Source of the DNA: JAKACA01 sp963769255
GTDB lineage: Bacteria > Actinomycetota > Acidimicrobiia > Acidimicrobiales > Bog-793
Length of the DNA: 64,000 bases
Reading direction: 5' to 3'
NCBI GenBank assembly: GCA_963769255.1
Contig: CAVYKV010000002.1
Coordinates: 186,001 to 250,000, forward strand
A program made the translations under genes and the position numbers. The notes beneath the pieces are model-generated. The model was not told the DNA's origin. It made no database searches and saw only the letters and a program-made list of their open reading frames with translations. Each line of letters opens with the position of its first letter. Positions within the stretch are counted from its first letter, which is position 1. This document shows, one piece after another, positions 45,112 to 53,410 of this stretch.

Positions 45112-46761
45112 CTAGCCCTCGTCCGCTTCGGCGTCCGTGTCCGCTTCGGCGTCGGCGTCCGCCTCGGCGATCGCCTCCTCGGCGGCCCAATCCACCGGCG
45201 CCGGGCTGTCGACGGGCACGGGCGCCGGTGCCGGCGCCTCGTCGTCGCCGATGGAGGCGAACTGCTGCTTGACCTCCTTGATGGCGGCATCCATGTCGGC
45301 GTCCGGCGGCAGCGCCCCCGTCTCCCGGATCTGCTCGAGGAGGTCGGCGTGGCGGGCACGGAAGTGGGCGCGCAGCTCGCGCTCGAAGCGGGCCACGTCC
45401 TCGAGGGCGATGTCGTCGCTGAAGCCGTGCGTGCCGGCGTAGATGACGACCACCTGGTCCTCCACCGGCAGCGGCTCGTTGATGCCCTGCTTCAAGAGCT
45501 CCGTGAGGCGGTAGCCGCGGTCGAGCTGAGCCTGCGAGACCTTGTCGAGCTCGGAGCCGAAGGTGGCGAAGGCCTCGAGCTCGCGGAACTGGGCGAGGTC
45601 GATCTTGAGCGTGCCGGCGACCGAGCGCATCGCCTTGATCTGGGCGGCGCCGCCGACGCGGGACACCGAGTTGCCGACGTGCATGGCGGGGCGGACGCCC
45701 GAGTAGAAGAGGTCCGTCTCGAGGAAGATCTGGCCGTCGGTGATGGAGATGACGTTGGTGGGGATGTAGGCGGAGATGTCGCCGGCTTTGGTTTCGATGA
45801 TGGGAAGGGCCGTCAGCGAGCCGCCCCCCATGGCGTCGGACAGCTTGGCGGCACGCTCGAGGAGCCGGCTGTGCAGGTAGAAGACGTCGCCCGGGTAGGC
45901 CTCCCGCCCGGGGGGCCGGCGCAGGAGGAGGGAGAGCTGGCGGTAGGCCTCCGCCTGCTTGGAAAGGTCGTCGTAGATGATGAGGGCGTCCTCGCCGTTC
46001 TCCATCCAGTGCTGCCCCATGGCACAGCCGGCGTAGGGGGCGAGGTACTTGAAGGGTGCCGGCTCGGAGGCGGGGGCCGCCACGACGACCGTGTAGTCCA
46101 TAGCGCCGAACTCGGCGAGCGTGGCCACGGTCTGCGCCACGGTGGAGCCCTTCTGGCCGACGGCGACGTAGATGCACTTCACGTTCAGGCCGCGCTGGTT
46201 GATGATCGTGTCGACGGCGATCGTCGTCTTGCCCGTCTTGCGGTCGCCGATGATGAGCTCCCGCTGGCCCCGGCCGATGGGGGTCATGGCGTCGATGACC
46301 TTGATGCCGGTCTGCAGCGGTTGCTTCACCGGCTGGCGCTTCACGATGCCGGGCGCCTGGATCTCGACGCGGCGGTCCTCGACCCCGGAGAGGGAGCCTT
46401 TGCCGTCGATGGGGTTGCCGAGCGGGTCGACGACCCGGCCGAGAAGCCCGTCGCCCACCGGCACCGAGAGGATGCGGCCCGTGGCCCGCACGATCTGGCC
46501 CTCGTCGAGCTTCTCGACGGAGCCGAGCACGACGGCTCCGATCGTCTCCTCGTCGAGGTTGAGGGCGAGCCCGACGGTGCCGTTCTCGAACTCGAGGAGC
46601 TCGTTGACCGAGCAGTTGGGTAGGCCTGTCACGCGGGCGATGCCGTCACCGACCTCGGTGATGCGGCCGACCTCCTCCGCCCGCACCTCCGAGCTGTACT
46701 CGGCCACATGGCGACGCAGCGCCGCTTCGATGTCCTCGGCGCTGATCGTGAGCTCTGGCAT
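45112..46761 (-). CDS. atpA: ATP synthase alpha subunit with acidic tail
   Basis: Non-catalytic nucleotide-binding F1 subunit, 549 residues (usual 500-515). P-loop GDRKTGKTTIA near 173, with Lys in place of the commoner Gln as in mycobacteria; RVGGAAQIKAM near the nucleotide site. About 40 extra C-terminal residues are Ala/Pro/Asp/Glu-rich. Mycobacterial alpha also has a C-terminal extension that restrains ATP hydrolysis, so an analogous role is possible but unproven. Confidence 0.95.
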   Translation of the reverse strand: MPELTISAEDIEAALRRHVAEYSSEVRAEEVGRITEVGDGIARVTGLPNCSVNELLEFENGTVGLALNLDEETIGAVVLGSVEKLDEGQIVRATGRILSVPVGDGLLGRVVDPLGNPIDGKGSLSGVEDRRVEIQAPGIVKRQPVKQPLQTGIKVIDAMTPIGRGQRELIIGDRKTGKTTIAVDTIINQRGLNVKCIYVAVGQKGSTVAQTVATLAEFGAMDYTVVVAAPASEPAPFKYLAPYAGCAMGQHWMENGEDALIIYDDLSKQAEAYRQLSLLLRRPPGREAYPGDVFYLHSRLLERAAKLSDAMGGGSLTALPIIETKAGDISAYIPTNVISITDGQIFLETDLFYSGVRPAMHVGNSVSRVGGAAQIKAMRSVAGTLKIDLAQFRELEAFATFGSELDKVSQAQLDRGYRLTELLKQGINEPLPVEDQVVVIYAGTHGFSDDIALEDVARFERELRAHFRARHADLLEQIRETGALPPDADMDAAIKEVKQQFASIGDDEAPAPAPVPVDSPAPVDWAAEEAIAEADADAEADTDAEADEG

Positions 46762-46815
46762 GTCCTGTCCTGTCGTCCTTCGGTCTGTCTTGTCGGCTGG
46801 ATCGGGTTCGTTCGC

Positions 46816-47718
46816 TCAGGCCCGCTGCATGATCGACTCGCGCAGGAGGTCGAGGCGGTGGCGGACGGTGCCGTCGATGACGGTGTCGCCCACCGAGACG
46901 CTCACCCCGCCGAGCACGGCCGGGTCGAGGCGTACGCGCAGCTCTACCTGCCTGCGCATGAGCCGCGAGAGGGCCTCCTCCATGCGGGCGCGCTCGCCCT
47001 CGTCCAGCTCGACGGCGGAGCGGACGTCGGCCACGCGGCGCCCGCGCTCGGCGGCGGCGAGCTCGACGAGGTAGTCGAGGGCGGCGACGAGGTCGCGCGA
47101 CCGGCCCGCCCGGATGACGTAGCAGGCGAGCGACGAGGTCGCCGCCGACACGCGGTCCGAGAGCAGGTCGACGAGAACGGCCACGCGTCGCTCGACCGGT
47201 GAGGCGGGGTCGGCGAGGGCGTCGCGCAGCGCGGTGTTGTGCTCGGTGATGCGGGCCAGGCGGAAAAGCTCGTCCTCCACCTCGTCGACGTCGCTCCGGC
47301 GCGCCAGCTGCTCGAAGACGCGCTCGCCGTAGCCGCGGATGCGCTCGTAGGCGGCGGAGCGCCCGGCGGGCGGCTCCGCTCCCGGCGGCTCGCCCACGGC
47401 GAGGCGGGCGCTCTCGACCTCGGCCAGCTCGAGGAGCCGCTCGAGCGTCGCCGGCAGCTCCGCCGCCCGCTCGTTGCGGACGGCGAAGGTGAGGGTCTCG
47501 AGCGTCGCCGGCGCCACCTTGCCGCCGAGCAGGTCCTCCAGCACGGCGGAGCGGCTCAGGGCGGGAACGGTTCCGTCCGTCATGACCTCGCGGAGGCGCT
47601 CCCGGGCGACGAAGAGTCGGGACATCTCGACGAGATCGGAGGCGATGGCGTCGATGTGGCTGGCGCTCTCGGCGGCCTCGAAGGCCGCCACGGCGTATCC
47701 CCGCACGAGCTCGAGCAT
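46816..47718 (-). CDS. atpH: ATP synthase delta subunit with duplicated N-terminal domain
   Basis: Stator subunit linking the peripheral stalk to F1. 300 residues against ~180 in E. coli. Residues ~5-102 and ~127-223 are two copies of the six-helix delta/OSCP domain: RGYAVAAFEAAE and RGYGERVFEQLA start them, and RLREVMTDGTVPALSRSAVL aligns with ALRDALADPASPVERRVAVL. The usual C-terminal part (LRVRLDPAVLGGVSVSVGDTVIDG) follows. ATG at 47718 shares one base with the atpF stop (TGATG). Confidence 0.92.
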   Translation of the reverse strand: MLELVRGYAVAAFEAAESASHIDAIASDLVEMSRLFVARERLREVMTDGTVPALSRSAVLEDLLGGKVAPATLETLTFAVRNERAAELPATLERLLELAEVESARLAVGEPPGAEPPAGRSAAYERIRGYGERVFEQLARRSDVDEVEDELFRLARITEHNTALRDALADPASPVERRVAVLVDLLSDRVSAATSSLACYVIRAGRSRDLVAALDYLVELAAAERGRRVADVRSAVELDEGERARMEEALSRLMRRQVELRVRLDPAVLGGVSVSVGDTVIDGTVRHRLDLLRESIMQRA

Positions 47719-48264
47719 CAGAGGGCGCCTTGCCCGCCGCTCGCCTGGGCGGCCGAGATGGCCTCCTCGACGAGGGCGCGGTGACGCTCGTCGTCGAGAC
47801 CGGCGCCGATCACCCGCTCGGCGGCGTCGAGGACGAGCGCCCCCAACTGGCTCATGACCTCGGCGCGAGCGCGATCGCGCTCCTGCTCGATTTCGGCCTG
47901 GGCGCTCGCCACGAGGCGGGCGTGCTCGGCGATGCCGCGCTCGGCGCCCCTCCTCCTTCAGCTGCTCGGCAATTTCGCCGGCCTGGTCGACGATCTGGCG
48001 GGCCTCCGCCCTGGCGCTCTCGAGCAGCTCGCGGCGCCTGGCCGCCATCTCGTCGGCGTCGTGCTTGGCGTCTTCGGCTGCCTGGATGGAGTTGCGGATC
48101 TGCTCCGCCCGGTCGTTCATGGCCTTGCGCAGGGGTGGCACGACGTACTTGGCGATGAAGCCGAGCACGAGGAGGAAGGCGATGAGCTCGAGGACGAAGG
48201 TGAAGCCCGGGAGCAGGAAGATGCTCGAGGTCGTTGTCGCGGTGTGGTGGAGCGCACCGAGCAT
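47718..48264 (-). CDS. atpF: ATP synthase b subunit, frameshifted
   Basis: Peripheral-stalk subunit, about 181 residues when read through one extra G near 47947. One membrane helix (FTFVLELIAFLLVLGFIAKYVV) precedes a long charged helix (AMNDRAEQIRNSIQAAEDAKHDAD...) that continues past the break as ERGIAEHARLVASAQAEIEQERD...EEAISAAQASGGQGAL. Unlike Mycobacterium, b is not fused to delta, but the two genes touch. The ATG at 48264 is 11 bases after atpE. Confidence 0.9.
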
Positions 48265-48275
48265 CGGAGCCGGTC

Positions 48276-48542
48276 CTACTTCTTGTAGAGCACGAAGACG
48301 AACAGGATCATGAAGACGAGGTTGATGAAGTACATGGCCTCGCACAAGCCGACGACGATGAACATCGTCGTGTAGAGGCGGCCCTGGGCTTCGGGCTGGC
48401 GGGCGATGCCGGCGATCGTCTGGCTGCCGGCGAGGCCGTCGCCGATGGCAGCGCCGATCGCACCGCCGCCGAGGGCGAGACCGCCGCCGATGAACGCGCC
48501 GGCCGAGCTGATCGCCTGTGCCGTGGTCTCTGCTGCTGCCAT
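48276..48542 (-). CDS. atpE: ATP synthase c subunit
   Basis: Membrane rotor ring subunit, 88 residues, two helices joined by the ARQPEAQGR loop. The proton-carrying Glu is in GLCEAMYFINL on helix 2; no Na+-binding residue pattern is seen. The sequence is strikingly close to mycobacterial AtpE (IGAAIGDGLAG, YFINLVFMILFVF), the bedaquiline target, but the residue two after the Glu is Met rather than Ala. Confidence 0.95.
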   Translation of the reverse strand: MAAAETTAQAISSAGAFIGGGLALGGGAIGAAIGDGLAGSQTIAGIARQPEAQGRLYTTMFIVVGLCEAMYFINLVFMILFVFVLYKK

Positions 48543-48615
48543 GTTGGCTCTTTCTCCTGTGTTGGTCGGGTGGAACAGAACTCGGGTGGGTCGCTCGGGC
48601 GCCGTCGGCGCGCGC

Positions 48616-49368
48616 TCAGTGGCCTCCGGTGACGGCGCTCGAGAAGTAGAGCAGTGTGAGGAGCGTGAAGATGAAGGCCTGCACGGGGCCGACGAAGAGC
48701 CCGTCGAACAGCTTCCAGACGAAATCGAGGAGCGGGATGGGCAGGATGAACTTCGCCGGCAGGTCGGCGATGAGGACGAGCATGACGCCGCCGGCGAAGA
48801 TGTTGCCGAAGAGTCGGAGGGCCAGGGTGAGGGGCTTGGCGATCTCCTCGACGACATTGATGAGGAACATCGCCGGCGGGTTGAAGTAGTGGCGGACGTA
48901 GGCGCGAAAGCCGTTCTTCTGGATCCACGTGAAGTGGACGAGGACGATCACGAGGACCGCCAGGGCGGCCGTGAGGTTGATGTCGCCCGTGGGAGCGGGC
49001 AGCAGCTGGTCGTGGCCCGGCCACGTCGTCGGGATCATCTCGAGCCAGTTGCAGATGAGGATGAAGACGAACAGGGTGATGGCGAGCGGCACGATGAAGA
49101 GGCCCTGGCTGCCCATGGACGACTTCACCTGGTTCTCCACCGCCGTGATGATCGTCTCGAAGGCGAGCTGCAGCTTGCCCGGGACGCCCGACGTGATGCG
49201 GCGTCGCAGTATGAGGCCGAGCACCACGATGATGAGGCCGGCGATGACCACCGACGTGATGTCGGTGAGATTGATCGTGAACGGGCCGAGCTTCGCCTGG
49301 ACGTTGTCGTTGCTGGGGTCGAAGTTGCTGAGCCCGGAGCTGGCGAGGACGACGGGGGCGAAGCTCAC
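48616..49368 (-). CDS. atpB: ATP synthase a subunit
   Basis: Stator channel subunit for protons, 250 residues with five or six helices. LTLALRLFGNIFAGG contains the essential Arg that faces the c-ring Glu; NWLEMIPTTWPGH and FHYFNPPAM-like loop segments are typical. Starts at a GTG (49368) that overlaps the atpI-like stop as GTGA. Confidence 0.94.
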   Translation of the reverse strand: MSFAPVVLASSGLSNFDPSNDNVQAKLGPFTINLTDITSVVIAGLIIVVLGLILRRRITSGVPGKLQLAFETIITAVENQVKSSMGSQGLFIVPLAITLFVFILICNWLEMIPTTWPGHDQLLPAPTGDINLTAALAVLVIVLVHFTWIQKNGFRAYVRHYFNPPAMFLINVVEEIAKPLTLALRLFGNIFAGGVMLVLIADLPAKFILPIPLLDFVWKLFDGLFVGPVQAFIFTLLTLLYFSSAVTGGH

Positions 49369-49781
49369 GCCGTGAGGCCTTTGCGGAGGATCGGAACGAT
49401 GAGGTTCACGAGGAAGACGAGGTAGAAGATGGCGACGCCCGCCACGGTGCCGAAGCCGAGTTGGCGGACGAGGACGGCGAGCACGACGATGACAAGGGTC
49501 GTGAGGCCGAGGCGGAAGAGGGTGAGGGAGGCAAGGGCGCGCAGCGGGCGCGCCAGCTGACGCTCGCTCGCCTTCGCCGTCTGCTGCGTGATGAGGCGCA
49601 CGTTGACGACGCCGAGGGCGAGGCCCACGCACACGCCGATCCCGAAGGCCAGGTAGCCGAGCACACCGGCGACCGCCACCGCCACGACACCGACGCCGAT
49701 GGCGGAGAAGACGGTGCGCCGGAGGAGGCGCTGGATCTCGGGCAGGGAGATCTGCTCGAAAAGCTCTGCCAGTCGATTCAT
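49365..49781 (-). CDS. AtpI-like membrane protein (ATP synthase subunit I)
   Basis: 138 residues with four membrane helices in two hairpins, the layout of ATP synthase protein I, which helps c-ring assembly or Mg2+ supply. A cytoplasmic start (MNRLAELFEQISLPEIQRLL) precedes helix 1; LGVVNVRLITQQTAKASERQ is the middle loop. Position directly before atpB supports the call. Confidence 0.8.
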   Translation of the reverse strand: MNRLAELFEQISLPEIQRLLRRTVFSAIGVGVVAVAVAGVLGYLAFGIGVCVGLALGVVNVRLITQQTAKASERQLARPLRALASLTLFRLGLTTLVIVVLAVLVRQLGFGTVAGVAIFYLVFLVNLIVPILRKGLTA

Positions 49782-49853
49782 ACCCTCAGATTGTCACTCC
49801 CTGGACGCGGGAGCCGCTGTGGCCGGCCGCGATGATGGCACACGCTCTGACGA

Positions 49854-50057
49854 CTATAGAAACGGCTTGACCTCGAAGTACACCGCCGCCACAGCGGCAA
49901 ACACCCCGAGCGCGAGCCCGACGAAGGTGAACGTCAGCCCCGTCTTGAGTACCCCGTCCAGCCAGTAGCCACCGCCGACTCCGGCGCCGACGCACAGTGC
50001 TGTCGTGACACCCATCCCGAGCAGTGTGGCCAGGCTCGGCGTGGGCTTGTCGCTCAA
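49854..50057 (-). CDS. AtpZ/AtpI-type small membrane protein
   Basis: 67 residues, two membrane helices: LLGMGVTTALCVGAGVGGGY with YWLDGVLKTG between, then FTFVGLALGVFAAVAAVYF. This matches small AtpZ-like proteins (F0F1 ATPase subunit family) found at the head of atp operons. First gene of the operon, 13 bases after wecA. Confidence 0.75.
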   Translation of the reverse strand: MSDKPTPSLATLLGMGVTTALCVGAGVGGGYWLDGVLKTGLTFTFVGLALGVFAAVAAVYFEVKPFL

Positions 50058-50070
50058 CTACGCGCCCGTA

Positions 50071-51432
50071 TCATCGCGTCGGAGGGTGGTGGCGAGCAAA
50101 ACGGCGCCGGTGCTTTCCCCGATGCCCCCCGTCGCCCCCGGCGGCGCCCCCCTCCGTCGCCCCGGCCTCGGGCGGAGCGCTCGTCGTGAGCGTGGCCGCC
50201 CGCTGCTCCGTCCCCGTACCCTCGCCGCCATCCTCGCCTCCCGGCAGCCGGCGCTCGGCCGCACCGGGCACTCCGGCGGCGATGGCCGCTCCGGCCCCCG
50301 TGGCGGTAGCCCTGGCAGATGCCTCGAGGGAGGGATCCTTGCGCAGGCCAGGCTGGAAGAGCGTGTAGAGCACGATGGCCAGCACGGCGAGGCCGATGGG
50401 CCCCGCCCCGCCCCAGGACGGGTAGAAGGCGGGATAGAGGACGACGGCCGAGAGCACGAGCGTCCAGCACCACAGCACGATGACGGTACGGCGGTGCCCG
50501 TGGCCGAGGCGCATCAGGCGATGGTGCAGGTGCTCGAGGTCCCGCACGGCGACGCCGGTACGGTGCACGCTGCGGCGGATGATGGCGAAGACCATGTCGA
50601 CGATAGGGACTCCGAGGATCACGAAGGGCACGAAGAGGGGGATGAAGAAGAAGTAGGTCTGCCCCCAGGCGGGCTCGGTGTTGCCCCCGATCTCCATCGT
50701 GCTCGCCGCCATGAGCAGGCCGAGGATCATCGCCCCGGTGTCGCCCATGAATATCTTCGCCCGATGGAAGTTGTGGGGGAGGAAGCCGAGGCACAGCCCG
50801 GCCGTGGCGGCGGCGATGAGCGGGCCGATGTTGCCGTTCGGCAGCAGGTTGAGGGACTCGAGGCGGAGCCCCCAGACGCAGAGCGCCCCCGAGGCGATGG
50901 CCACGATGCCGGCTGCGAGGCCGTCGAGGCCGTCGATGAGGTTGACGGCGTTGGCGATCCCGATGACCCAGAGCGCCGTCACGAGCGGCAGGATCGACGA
51001 CGAGAGCACGAGGTAGCCGGCGAAGGGCACCTTGAAGTTGAGCATGGTGACGCCGGCGAAGTAGAGGATCATGGCGGCCAGCACCTGACCGGCGACCTTG
51101 GCGGGCGCCGAGACCTCGCGTAGGTCGTCGACGAGGCCGAGGAGGAACATGGCGCCGGCGGCGGCGAGCACCCCGATGGCCTCGTTGGGGTCGAGGAAGA
51201 CGAGGTGGAAGGAAGGCCCCGGCAGGAGGCGGGCGACGGCGAGGGCGATGGCGAAGGCGAGGAACATGCTCGTGCCGCCGGCCGTCGGCGTCGGTACCGT
51301 GTGCACCCGCTCGGAGTCGGGCGGGACGATGATCCGCCATCGCCGGGCGAGGGCCCGCACGGCGAAGGTGAGGACGTAGGTGGCGACGGCCGCCGTGCCG
51401 AAGACGGCGAGGCAGCCCTGGATCTGCGTCAG
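50071..51432 (-). CDS. wecA: UDP-GlcNAc:undecaprenyl-phosphate GlcNAc-1-P transferase family
   Basis: Polyprenyl-phosphate sugar-1-phosphate transferase (WecA/Rfe/MraY family) that starts lipid-linked glycans such as arabinogalactan linker or teichoic-type polymers. About 11 helices; motifs VDDLREVSA, NAVNLIDGLDGLAAG, FLPHNFHRAKIFMGDTGA and HLHHRLMRLGH are all present. A Gly/Ala/Glu-rich cytoplasmic tail of ~90 residues follows. I place the start at CTG 51432: it overlaps the glyA stop as CTGA, has GGGAGGA just upstream and restores helix 1 (LAVFGTAAVATYVLTFAV). The first ordinary start, GTG 51360, would cut that helix and has no ribosome site. Confidence 0.85.
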   Translation of the reverse strand: MTQIQGCLAVFGTAAVATYVLTFAVRALARRWRIIVPPDSERVHTVPTPTAGGTSMFLAFAIALAVARLLPGPSFHLVFLDPNEAIGVLAAAGAMFLLGLVDDLREVSAPAKVAGQVLAAMILYFAGVTMLNFKVPFAGYLVLSSSILPLVTALWVIGIANAVNLIDGLDGLAAGIVAIASGALCVWGLRLESLNLLPNGNIGPLIAAATAGLCLGFLPHNFHRAKIFMGDTGAMILGLLMAASTMEIGGNTEPAWGQTYFFFIPLFVPFVILGVPIVDMVFAIIRRSVHRTGVAVRDLEHLHHRLMRLGHGHRRTVIVLWCWTLVLSAVVLYPAFYPSWGGAGPIGLAVLAIVLYTLFQPGLRKDPSLEASARATATGAGAAIAAGVPGAAERRLPGGEDGGEGTGTEQRAATLTTSAPPEAGATEGGAAGGDGGHRGKHRRRFARHHPPTR

Positions 51433-52715
51433 AGGAGTCCTCCCACCCCGTCCGGATACGGGTCGAACCTCGTGCGGAGCGATCTCACCTCTTCTCGCAC
51501 CCCCTGCAGCGCGGAGGGGTCCTCACGTCCTTTGAGGGCCCGGGTGATCAGCCCGGCCACGACCGCCATCTCCGGTTCCTTCATGCCGGCCGTCGTCTCG
51601 GCGGCCGTCCCGAGGCGCAGCCCGCTCGTCACGAAGGGGGAGCGCGGGTCGTCGGGGATCTGGTTGCGGTTGCACGTGATGCCGGCGCGGTCGAGGGCCT
51701 CCTGGGCGACTTTGCCCGTGAGCTCGGCGTCGAAGTCGCGCAGGTCGACGAGAATGAGGTGGTTGTCCGTCCCGCCGGCGACGAGACGGAAGCCCCCTGC
51801 CACGAGCGCCTCGGCGAGGGCGCCGGCATTGCCCACGATCTGCGTGGCGTACTCCTTGAAGGACGGCTGCATGGCCTCGGCGAAGGCCACCGCCTTGGCC
51901 GCAATGACGTGGTCGAGGGGACCGCCCTGCAGACCGGGGAAGACGGCGGAGTCGATCGGCCGGGCGAGGTCCGTGCCACAGAGGATGCTGCCGCCGCGAG
52001 GCCCGCGCAGCGTCTTGTGCGTCGTGAAGGTGACCACGTCGGCGATGCCGACCGGGCTCGGGTGCACGCCGGCCGCGATGAGGCCGGCCGGGTGCGCCAT
52101 GTCGAACATGAACTTCGCACCGACCTCGTCGGCGATCTGCCGGAACGGCACGGGGTCGATGATGCGCGAGTAGGCCGTGGCACCGGTGACGATGAGCTTC
52201 GGCCGCTCCCGGAGCGCCAGGTCGCGCACCATGTCGAGGTCGATCCGCTCGCCGGAGCCGTCCGGGCGGGCGGGCGTCACCCCGTAGGCCACGAAGCGGT
52301 AGAGCTTGCCCGTGATCGAGACGGGCGAGCCGTGGGTGAGGTGGCCTCCCTGGTCGAGGCGCATGGCAAGGATCGTGTCGCCCGGCTCGACGAGGGCGAG
52401 GTAGGAGGCGAGGTTGGCGGAGGCGCCGGCGTGCGGCTGCACGTTGGCGTGCTCGGCCCCGAACAGCTCGGTGGCGCGGAGGCGGGCGAGGTCCTCGACC
52501 TCGTCGGCCACGGCGTTGCCCCCGTAGTAACGCTTGCCCGGGTACCCCTCCGAGTACTTGTTCGTGAGCACGGAAGCCGAAGCCGTCATGACGGCGAGCG
52601 ACGTGAAGTTCTCGGAGGCGATCAGCTGGAGCGTCGTGCGCTGGCGTTCCAGCTCATCGATGAGGAGGGCACGTACCTCCGGGTCGCTGGTCAGCGCTGA
52701 GGAGGTGGTGTCCAT
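51429..52715 (-). CDS. glyA: Serine hydroxymethyltransferase
   Basis: PLP enzyme converting serine and tetrahydrofolate to glycine and methylene-THF. 428 residues. QLIASENFTS near the start, YAEGYPGKRYYGG-like segment (YSEGYPGKRYYGGNAVADE), and the Schiff-base lysine in VTFTTHKTLRGPRGG. Placed between tsaC and wecA, where Mycobacterium has no such gene. Connects with serA/serC by supplying one-carbon units from serine. Confidence 0.96.
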   Translation of the reverse strand: MDTTSSALTSDPEVRALLIDELERQRTTLQLIASENFTSLAVMTASASVLTNKYSEGYPGKRYYGGNAVADEVEDLARLRATELFGAEHANVQPHAGASANLASYLALVEPGDTILAMRLDQGGHLTHGSPVSITGKLYRFVAYGVTPARPDGSGERIDLDMVRDLALRERPKLIVTGATAYSRIIDPVPFRQIADEVGAKFMFDMAHPAGLIAAGVHPSPVGIADVVTFTTHKTLRGPRGGSILCGTDLARPIDSAVFPGLQGGPLDHVIAAKAVAFAEAMQPSFKEYATQIVGNAGALAEALVAGGFRLVAGGTDNHLILVDLRDFDAELTGKVAQEALDRAGITCNRNQIPDDPRSPFVTSGLRLGTAAETTAGMKEPEMAVVAGLITRALKGREDPSALQGVREEVRSLRTRFDPYPDGVGGLL

Positions 52716-52813
52716 ACAGGCAGTCTAGGACGATGGTCCGTCGTCCTCACGGCCCTGGACGGTCGCCATCAGAGTGGCCGGATTGCGCCGGCGAGGCGGG
52801 GATCCGCCGGTGC

Positions 52814-53410
52814 TCAGCCCGTCTCCCGGACGATCCGCTCCAGGTCGGCGAGGGCGAGGGCTCCTTCCCGCAGGCACTGCAGACCGGAGGGGTCGAGCCG
52901 GACGACCGTCGACGGGACGCCCTCACACGTGCCGCCGTCGACGACGGGCACGTCGTGGCCGAAGGCGGCCGTCACGTCTTCCGCCGAGCGGCAGGGAGCC
53001 TCGCCGTGCCGGTTGGCGCTCGAGACGGCGAGGGGGCCGGTGCGCCGGAGGAGCGTCCGCACGGCGGCGTGCGCCGGGCAGCGCAGGCCGATGGAGCGCG
53101 GATCGCCGCCGAGCTCGTAGCCGGTGGCGGCCCGGGCGCGGGCGACGACGACCGTGAGGGCTCCAGGCCAGCAGCGGTCGGCCAGCCGCCGCCCGGGGAT
53201 GCCGAGCCGCCCGAGTCGCAGGGCCGCCTCCACGTCGGCGACGAGTACGGGGAGGGCGACGTCGTCCGGCCGTCCCTTGAGGGCGAAGAGGCGGCCGGTC
53301 GCCTCCCGCAGCCGCGGGTCGACGGCAAGGCCGTACACGGTGTCGGTCGGGATGGCGATGACGGCGCCGGCGGCGAGCGCCTCGACGGCCCCCTCGGCAT
53401 CGACGATCAC
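52814..53410 (-). CDS. tsaC: L-threonylcarbamoyladenylate synthase
   Basis: Makes threonylcarbamoyl-AMP from Thr, bicarbonate and ATP for t6A37 of ANN-decoding tRNAs. 198 residues of the YrdC/Sua5 fold: IAIPTDTVYGLAVD, the KxR-type LKGRPDD, WPGALTVVV and SSANRHGEAP. Sua5 C-terminal domain is missing, so it is the short TsaC type. GTG at 53410 overlaps prmC (GTGA). Confidence 0.92.
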   Translation of the reverse strand: MIVDAEGAVEALAAGAVIAIPTDTVYGLAVDPRLREATGRLFALKGRPDDVALPVLVADVEAALRLGRLGIPGRRLADRCWPGALTVVVARARAATGYELGGDPRSIGLRCPAHAAVRTLLRRTGPLAVSSANRHGEAPCRSAEDVTAAFGHDVPVVDGGTCEGVPSTVVRLDPSGLQCLREGALALADLERIVRETG

